From positions 1-8,063 of the forward strand of contig JAEWCY010000061.1 of assembly GCA_023390395.1 (NCBI GenBank): DNA of 8,063 nt, in the 5' to 3' direction. Positions 5,245 to 8,063 of the stretch are shown here, piece after piece. This DNA comes from Pseudomonadota bacterium (GTDB lineage Bacteria; Desulfobacterota; Desulfovibrionia; Desulfovibrionales; Desulfovibrionaceae). The translations under genes and the position numbers were made by a program. The notes below the pieces were generated by a model that was not told where the DNA came from, did no database searches, and saw only the letters and a list, made by a program, of their open reading frames with translations. Numbering within the stretch: the stretch's first letter is position 1; the number at the start of each line of letters is the position of its first letter.

Positions 5245-5726
5245 GGCTTGGACTTTTCCTTGGGCGCATCCACGTCCTTTGCGGGCGCTTCGCGGCGGTA
5301 ATGCGTGATGGAGGCGACCTTGGAGTCCTTGGTCGCCTCCACGTAGGTGAGGATCATGGTGTTCTTGCCGGTCAGCTTGCCGCTGTAGATGCCGTCGTCG
5401 TCGGCCATGGAGAGCTTCGACGCGCCATCGATGACGCCGACGAGGGTTTCCTTGCCTTTGGCCGAGGCCTTGGTCCCGTAGAACATGCGGCCGTCCTGCT
5501 TGTCGATGGTGATGGTCCAGTCGACATGGAGAAAGCGCGGCGCGTCGGTTGCGTCGGCATGGCCGAGCTTGCCCATGGCCACGGAGTCGGACGTGCCCTT
5601 CCACACGCCGGTGATGTCGGGAGCCTCTTTTTCCTTGAGTTCCTTGTGCTCCCTGGCCCAAACCGGGGCGGCGGCGAGGACGAGACCGAACACGAGCAGA
5701 AGCGGGAGAATGCGGGCACGGAACAT
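5241..5726 (-). CDS. Secreted protein of unknown function, predicted beta-rich
   Basis: A 161-aa protein with a clear signal peptide (MFRARILPLLLVFGLVLAAA, cleavage after PVWA at about residue 24). A charged stretch (REHKELKEKEAPD) is followed by a domain beginning ITGVWKGTSD. It shows alternating hydrophobic strands: HVDWTITIDKQDGRMFYG, ETLVGVIDGASKLSMAD, GIYSGKLTGKNTMILTYVEA. The GVWKGT...G...F.G pattern resembles small lipocalin- or avidin-like beta barrels, but I cannot assign a family. It ends in a Lys/Pro/Asp-rich tail. There are no cysteines, so it is not a lipoprotein. The start has a strong ribosome site (GGAGGT). The gene faces the deacetylase tail-to-tail and is divergent from the YjgR-like gene. 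No clear promoter was found for it in the 117-nt divergent spacer. Confidence 0.85.
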   Translation of the reverse strand: MFRARILPLLLVFGLVLAAAPVWAREHKELKEKEAPDITGVWKGTSDSVAMGKLGHADATDAPRFLHVDWTITIDKQDGRMFYGTKASAKGKETLVGVIDGASKLSMADDDGIYSGKLTGKNTMILTYVEATKDSKVASITHYRREAPAKDVDAPKEKSKP

Positions 5727-5731
5727 GGCGG

Positions 5732-5737
5732 ACCTCC
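5732..5737 (-). promoter_or_regulatory. Shine-Dalgarno of the 161-aa secreted protein
   Basis: On the minus strand GGAGGT ends 5 nt before the ATG (5726-5724). It is the best ribosome site in the window and fixes the start directly before the signal peptide. Confidence 0.8.
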
Positions 5738-5759
5738 ATGGCTGGGAACCGGCCGGCCC

Positions 5760-5789
5760 TTGGCGCGACACCGGCTGTTGCGTTATGAT
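5760..5789 (+). promoter_or_regulatory. Sigma70-like promoter of the YjgR-family gene
   Basis: TTGGCG (5760-5765), an 18-nt spacer, and TATGAT (5784-5789, five of six matches). The predicted start is near 5796, about 48 nt before the ATG. The ribosome site AAGGA (5833-5837) ends 6 nt before the start codon. Confidence 0.5.
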
Positions 5790-5843
5790 GCGGAAACGAC
5801 GCCTGCGATTGCCGTATCGATTTTCTAGAGAAAAGGAATCTCC

Positions 5844-7286
5844 ATGACAACCGCAACCGAACCGATCCTCGTGGCCCGGGGCAAAAAAGACGCCGCGCTC
5901 CTGCCGGGCATGGCCAACCGCCACGGACTCGTGGCCGGAGCCACGGGCACGGGCAAGACCGTGAGCCTGCGCACGCTGGCCGAGGCGTTTTCCGCGCGCG
6001 GAGTGCCGGTCTTTCTGGCCGACGTCAAAGGCGATCTCTCGGGCATGGCCGCGCCGGGCGGGGACAACCCCAAAATCGCGGCCCGCGCCCGGGAGCTCGG
6101 CCTCGCCTCGGAACCGACCGGCTTCCCGGTCGTGTTCTGGGACGTGTTCGGCCAAAGCGGCCATCCGCTGCGCACCACGATCTCGGAGATGGGGCCGATG
6201 CTGCTTTCCCGGCTGCTCGGGCTCAACGAGACCCAGTCCGGGGTCCTGGAAATCGTCTTCCACGTGGCGGACTCCTCCGGCCTGCTGCTCCTCGACCTCA
6301 AGGACCTGCGCGCCATGACGGCTTATGTGGGCGAAAACGCAGCGGAACTGCGCACGCGCTTCGGCAACGTGTCCACGGCCAGCGTCGGGGCCATCCAGCG
6401 GGCCCTGCTCGCCCTGGAAGGCCAGGGCGGGGAGGCGTTTTTCGGCGAGCCGGCCCTCGATCTCGACGACATGCTGCAAACCGATGCCGCAGGCCGCGGC
6501 GCGGTCAACATTCTCGACGCCGCGCGCCTCATGGCCGCGCCCAGGGTCTATGCCGCCATGCTGCTGTGGCTGCTCTCCGAACTGTTCGAACGCCTGCCCG
6601 AGGTCGGCGACCCGGCCAAACCGAAGCTCGTTTTTTTCTTCGACGAGGCGCATCTGCTCTTCGACGACGCGCCCCGGGCGCTGGTGGAAAAAATCGAGCT
6701 GACCGTGCGCCTTATCCGCTCCAAGGGCGTGGGCGTCTATTTCGTCACCCAGTCGCCCCTGGACCTGCCCGATGCGGTGCTGGCCCAGCTCGGCAACCGG
6801 GTGCAGCACGCCCTGCGCGCCTTCACCCCGCGCGAGCAGAAAGCCGTGCGCACCGCGGCGCAGACCTTCCGCCCCAACCCCGCCTTCGACGCGGCCACGG
6901 CCATCACCGAACTGGGCGTGGGCGAGGCGCTGGTCTCCTTCCTCGACGCCAAAGGCCAGCCGGGCATGGTCGAACGCGCCCTTGTCGTGCCGCCGCAAAG
7001 CCGGCTGACGCCGCTCGCCGCCGACGAGCGCGACAAGGTCGTTCGTGCGTCCACGCTCTACGGACATTACGAACAGACCGTGGACCGGGAGTCGGCCTTC
7101 GAACTGCTGCGCGCCAGGGCGCAACAACGCGGCGACGAAACCCCGGCGCCCAAACGGCACGAGACATCCACCATGGAAAAACTGCTTGGCAATATGGCGC
7201 AAAGCGCCGTGCGCTCCATCGGCAGCCGCATCGGCCGGGAAATCGCCCGCGGCGTGCTGGGAGCCTTATTCGGCGGGAAGAGGTAG
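5844..7286 (+). CDS. yjgR: YjgR/DUF853-family HerA-like P-loop ATPase
   Basis: A 480-aa cytoplasmic ATPase of the FtsK/HerA superfamily, close in layout to E. coli YjgR, whose role is not established. Residues 18-50 contain the diagnostic LLPGMANRHGLVAGATGTGKT with Walker A G32-ATGTGK-T39. FLADVKGDLSGM (58-68) is typical of this family. KLVFFFDEAHLLF carries Walker B at Asp267-Glu268. VGVYFVTQSPLDLP, with Thr302-Gln303, is the sensor-like TQ motif, followed by LGNRVQHALRAFTPREQ with candidate arginine-finger residues. The last ~35 residues (MEKLLGNMAQSAVRSIGSRIGREIARGVLGALFGG) form an amphipathic helix with a Gly-rich end. The N-terminal HAS barrel of true HerA is missing, and no NurA nuclease gene is adjacent, so a HerA-NurA machine is not indicated. 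Length matches the family (about 500 aa). Confidence 0.93.
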   Translation: MTTATEPILVARGKKDAALLPGMANRHGLVAGATGTGKTVSLRTLAEAFSARGVPVFLADVKGDLSGMAAPGGDNPKIAARARELGLASEPTGFPVVFWDVFGQSGHPLRTTISEMGPMLLSRLLGLNETQSGVLEIVFHVADSSGLLLLDLKDLRAMTAYVGENAAELRTRFGNVSTASVGAIQRALLALEGQGGEAFFGEPALDLDDMLQTDAAGRGAVNILDAARLMAAPRVYAAMLLWLLSELFERLPEVGDPAKPKLVFFFDEAHLLFDDAPRALVEKIELTVRLIRSKGVGVYFVTQSPLDLPDAVLAQLGNRVQHALRAFTPREQKAVRTAAQTFRPNPAFDAATAITELGVGEALVSFLDAKGQPGMVERALVVPPQSRLTPLAADERDKVVRASTLYGHYEQTVDRESAFELLRARAQQRGDETPAPKRHETSTMEKLLGNMAQSAVRSIGSRIGREIARGVLGALFGGKR

Positions 7287-7303
7287 AAGGAGGGAAAGAC
7301 CGT

Positions 7304-7347
7304 GCGAGAGGGGAAACCCTTTTGCAAAGGGCTGTAGCCCCTCTCGC
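7304..7347 (+). terminator. Nested hairpin after the YjgR-family gene
   Basis: The outer stem is GCGAGAGGGG (7304-7313) with CCCCTCTCGC (7338-7347), perfect over 10 bp. An inner stem is CCCTTT (7317-7322) with AAAGGG (7326-7331). A further possible layer is GGGAAAG (7292-7298) with CTTTCCC (7355-7361). It begins 18 nt after the stop. With no T tract it is not a textbook terminator; the form suggests a dispersed intergenic palindromic element that also ends or stabilises the transcript. Confidence 0.55.
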
Positions 7348-7413
7348 GCTCTCCCTTTCCCAAACTTCCTCACGGTACGGGCGATATACGGGAACCCGCT
7401 CGGTTCATGAAAG

Positions 7414-7433
7414 AAGCCGCGGGAAAGGGGCTT
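7414..7433 (-). terminator. Weak terminator-like hairpin after the 75-aa gene
   Basis: Read on the minus strand, AAGCC and GGCTT (plus-strand positions 7429-7433 and 7414-7418) form a 5-bp stem around a 10-nt loop and are followed by CTTTC. It lies 5 nt beyond the stop codon. The short stem makes this uncertain. Confidence 0.35.
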
Positions 7434-7437
7434 TGGT

Positions 7438-7665
7438 TTAGTAGTATCGCCACGTTCCCGCTTCTTCGCGGAAATTCGTGTCGAGTTCTTCGCTGATGCC
7501 CACCCGGATTTCCTTGTCGGATTCGGCCACGGTCACGTTCTTGGTCGGATCGAACCCGACGTCCAGGCAGACATCTTCCCAATGCTTGCGCACAGTGCCG
7601 GCGGCCCGCCGGATGTCTTCTTCCTGGCCGGACCGCTTGAGCCAACGCGCCACCCAGATCCACAT
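7438..7665 (-). CDS. Small Trp-rich conserved-looking hypothetical protein
   Basis: A 75-aa protein beginning MWIWVARWLKRSGQEED, with a middle RKHWEDVCLDVGFDPTKNV and ending TNFREEAGTWRYY. It has five tryptophans (2, 4, 8, 29, 72) and one cysteine (33). There is no signal peptide or long membrane segment, although the N-terminal WIWVARWL is amphipathic. I do not recognise the family. The ATG at 7665 is chosen because AGGAGG lies 5 nt upstream; an in-frame ATG at 7683 would put that ribosome site inside the coding region. It has its own upstream inverted repeats. It is oriented like gltA, but 230 nt and three hairpins separate them, so it is likely transcribed alone. Confidence 0.75.
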   Translation of the reverse strand: MWIWVARWLKRSGQEEDIRRAAGTVRKHWEDVCLDVGFDPTKNVTVAESDKEIRVGISEELDTNFREEAGTWRYY

Positions 7666-7670
7666 AGGGG

Positions 7671-7676
7671 CCTCCT
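7671..7676 (-). promoter_or_regulatory. Shine-Dalgarno of the 75-aa protein
   Basis: Minus-strand AGGAGG ends 5 nt before the ATG at 7665, deciding this start over the one at 7683. Confidence 0.75.
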
Positions 7677-7696
7677 GGTTCAAGGGTCACACATAC

Positions 7697-7715
7697 GCAG
7701 GTTTCACCAACCTGC
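7697..7715. promoter_or_regulatory. Perfect palindrome upstream of the 75-aa gene
   Basis: GCAGGTT (7697-7703), TCACC, AACCTGC (7709-7715): 7-bp perfect arms around 5 nt. Its edge is 31 bp upstream of the start codon, so it could be an operator near the transcription start or a hairpin in the leader. Confidence 0.4.
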
Positions 7716-7721
7716 TCCCCC

Positions 7722-7749
7722 TTACATAACCATTCGTTCCCGGATGTAA
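7722..7749 (-). promoter_or_regulatory. Long-spaced inverted repeat, possible promoter region of the 75-aa gene
   Basis: TTACAT (7722-7727) and ATGTAA (7744-7749) are perfect inverted hexamers 16 nt apart in the only A/T-rich patch of this spacer. Read on the minus strand, the outer arm TTACAT and the inner TATGTA could act as -35 and -10, but the spacing of 15 nt is short. Either a promoter, an activator site, or both. Confidence 0.3.
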
Positions 7750-7754
7750 TCCCC

Positions 7755-7772
7755 ACCCCCGTAAAAGGGGGT
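7755..7772. repeat. Short GC hairpin
   Basis: ACCCCC (7755-7760) and GGGGGT (7767-7772) around GTAAAA. It forms the left edge of a hairpin cluster filling 7755-7887 between gltA and the 75-aa gene. Confidence 0.4.
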
Positions 7773-7804
7773 CCGGGTGAGCCATGCTCCCCCGGTGGGG
7801 TGAT

Positions 7805-7829
7805 CCAGGAGGGGCAAAGCCCCTCCTGG
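7805..7829. repeat. Palindromic repeat unit, copy 1
   Basis: CCAGGAGGGGC (7805-7815), loop AAA, GCCCCTCCTGG (7819-7829): a perfect 11-bp hairpin. Both arms are identical to copy 2 at 7863-7887. It resembles REP-like intergenic palindromes common in high-GC genomes. Confidence 0.7.
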
Positions 7830-7835
7830 CGGGGT

Positions 7836-7853
7836 GCAGGGGCAGCGCCCTGC
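7836..7853. repeat. Hairpin between the two palindromic units
   Basis: GCAGGG (7836-7841) and CCCTGC (7848-7853) around GCAGCG. It sits between the two 25-bp units, so the cluster is hairpin-hairpin-hairpin. Confidence 0.5.
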
Positions 7854-7862
7854 CGGGGAGGT

Positions 7863-7887
7863 CCAGGAGGGGCGGAGCCCCTCCTGG
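7863..7887. repeat. Palindromic repeat unit, copy 2, next to the gltA stop
   Basis: CCAGGAGGGGC (7863-7873), loop GGA, GCCCCTCCTGG (7877-7887). It differs from copy 1 only in the loop. It lies 8 nt beyond the citrate synthase stop codon and probably forms the 3' end of that transcript, although no T tract follows on the minus strand. Confidence 0.7.
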
Positions 7888-7895
7888 CTGCCGAA

Positions 7896-8063
7896 CTAGC
7901 GCTGGTCGAGGGGCACGTAGGGCCGGCGCGGCGGGCCGACGTAGATCTGGCGCGGCCGGTGGATGCGCGTGGTGGGGTCGCGGTTTTCCTCGCGCCAGTG
8001 GGCGATCCAGCCGGGCATGCGGCCGATGGCGAACATGACCGGGAACATGTTGACCGGGATGCC
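7896..8063 (-). CDS. gltA: Citrate synthase, C-terminal end (rest outside window)
   Basis: The last 55 residues of a hexameric-type (Si) citrate synthase, which condenses acetyl-CoA and oxaloacetate to citrate. The visible part reads GIPVNMFPVMFAIGRMPGWI, then AHWREENRDPTTRIHRPRQI and YVGPPRRPYVPLDQR, ending in TAG. This matches the GltA C-terminus: the M(F)xV(I/M)FA.xR..GWIAHW helix with its arginine, and the RPRQ.Y.G....Y.P motif. The catalytic His and Asp lie outside. The assignment to citrate rather than 2-methylcitrate synthase rests on the RPRQIYVG tail and is fairly safe. Confidence 0.9.
   Translation of the reverse strand, partial: GIPVNMFPVMFAIGRMPGWIAHWREENRDPTTRIHRPRQIYVGPPRRPYVPLDQR

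Noticed and set aside
5844..7286. HerA-like ATPase as part of an anti-phage or DNA end-resection system
   Set aside because: The protein is the YjgR/DUF853 type, lacking the HAS barrel, and neither NurA, SIR2 nor a DUF4297 partner is adjacent. The neighbours are ordinary chromosomal genes.
7302..7337. Mini-ORF of 11 codons (GTG...TAG) after the YjgR-family gene with AGGAGG upstream
   Set aside because: Its sequence is entirely the two arms of the nested hairpin, so the frame is better explained by the inverted repeat than by coding.
7755..7887. CRISPR array
   Set aside because: The two 25-bp units are perfect palindromes with only one interval holding another hairpin; there is no series of regular repeats and spacers.
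7784..8038. Plus-strand open frame across the hairpin cluster and gltA end
   Set aside because: Gly/Arg-rich out-of-frame product running antisense to the clearly recognised citrate synthase C-terminus.

Overview
The window is GC-rich bacterial chromosome (very high G/C at third codon positions) with mostly short spacers. The gene set and style suggest a sulfate-reducing Desulfovibrio/Solidesulfovibrio-type Desulfobacterota: a stand-alone molbindin (Mop), an ATPase of the YjgR family, a secreted NodB-type deacetylase, and GC-rich palindromes between genes. This assignment is an inference from style and gene content; no rRNA or other marker gene is present.

Layout. (1) 2-532 (+) is the 3' part of an uncharacterised protein whose stop overlaps the start of an M32 metallocarboxypeptidase gene (529-2037, +), so the two look co-transcribed. 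(2) 2038-2407 has no gene but is dense in signals: a GC-rich hairpin, an A/T-rich palindrome, a sigma70-like promoter overlaid by two inverted repeats that share CGTTT/AAACG ends, and a leader of about 225 nt that can fold. It precedes a secreted serine D-alanyl-D-alanine carboxypeptidase (2408-3499, +) with an unusual Lys/His/Arg-rich tail. A perfect 16-bp stem terminator follows. (3) 3500-3807 carries that terminator, two further inverted repeats, and a promoter whose -10 is covered by an operator-like palindrome, leading to the 69-aa molbindin gene (3808-4017, +). (4) A secreted polysaccharide deacetylase (4174-5244, +) runs tail-to-tail into a secreted protein of unknown function (5241-5726, -), and their stop codons overlap. 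(5) A divergent spacer leads to a YjgR/DUF853 HerA-like ATPase (5844-7286, +). (6) A nested hairpin, a 75-aa conserved-looking small protein (7438-7665, -) with palindromes upstream, a cluster of GC-rich palindromic repeats containing two almost identical 25-bp units, and the 3' end of citrate synthase (7896-8063, -) close the window.

How the genes relate. The D,D-carboxypeptidase and the deacetylase are both exported enzymes of the kind that trim cell-wall or surface polymers. The unknown secreted protein ends against the deacetylase gene. Molbindin, the M32 peptidase, YjgR and citrate synthase are housekeeping-like cytoplasmic functions. Apart from the 2-2037 pair there is little sign of a shared operon; most units have their own signals. 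I see no phage, transposon, CRISPR or defence island. The least ordinary features are the operator/leader region before the carboxypeptidase, its basic tail, the operator at mop, and the twin palindromes next to gltA.
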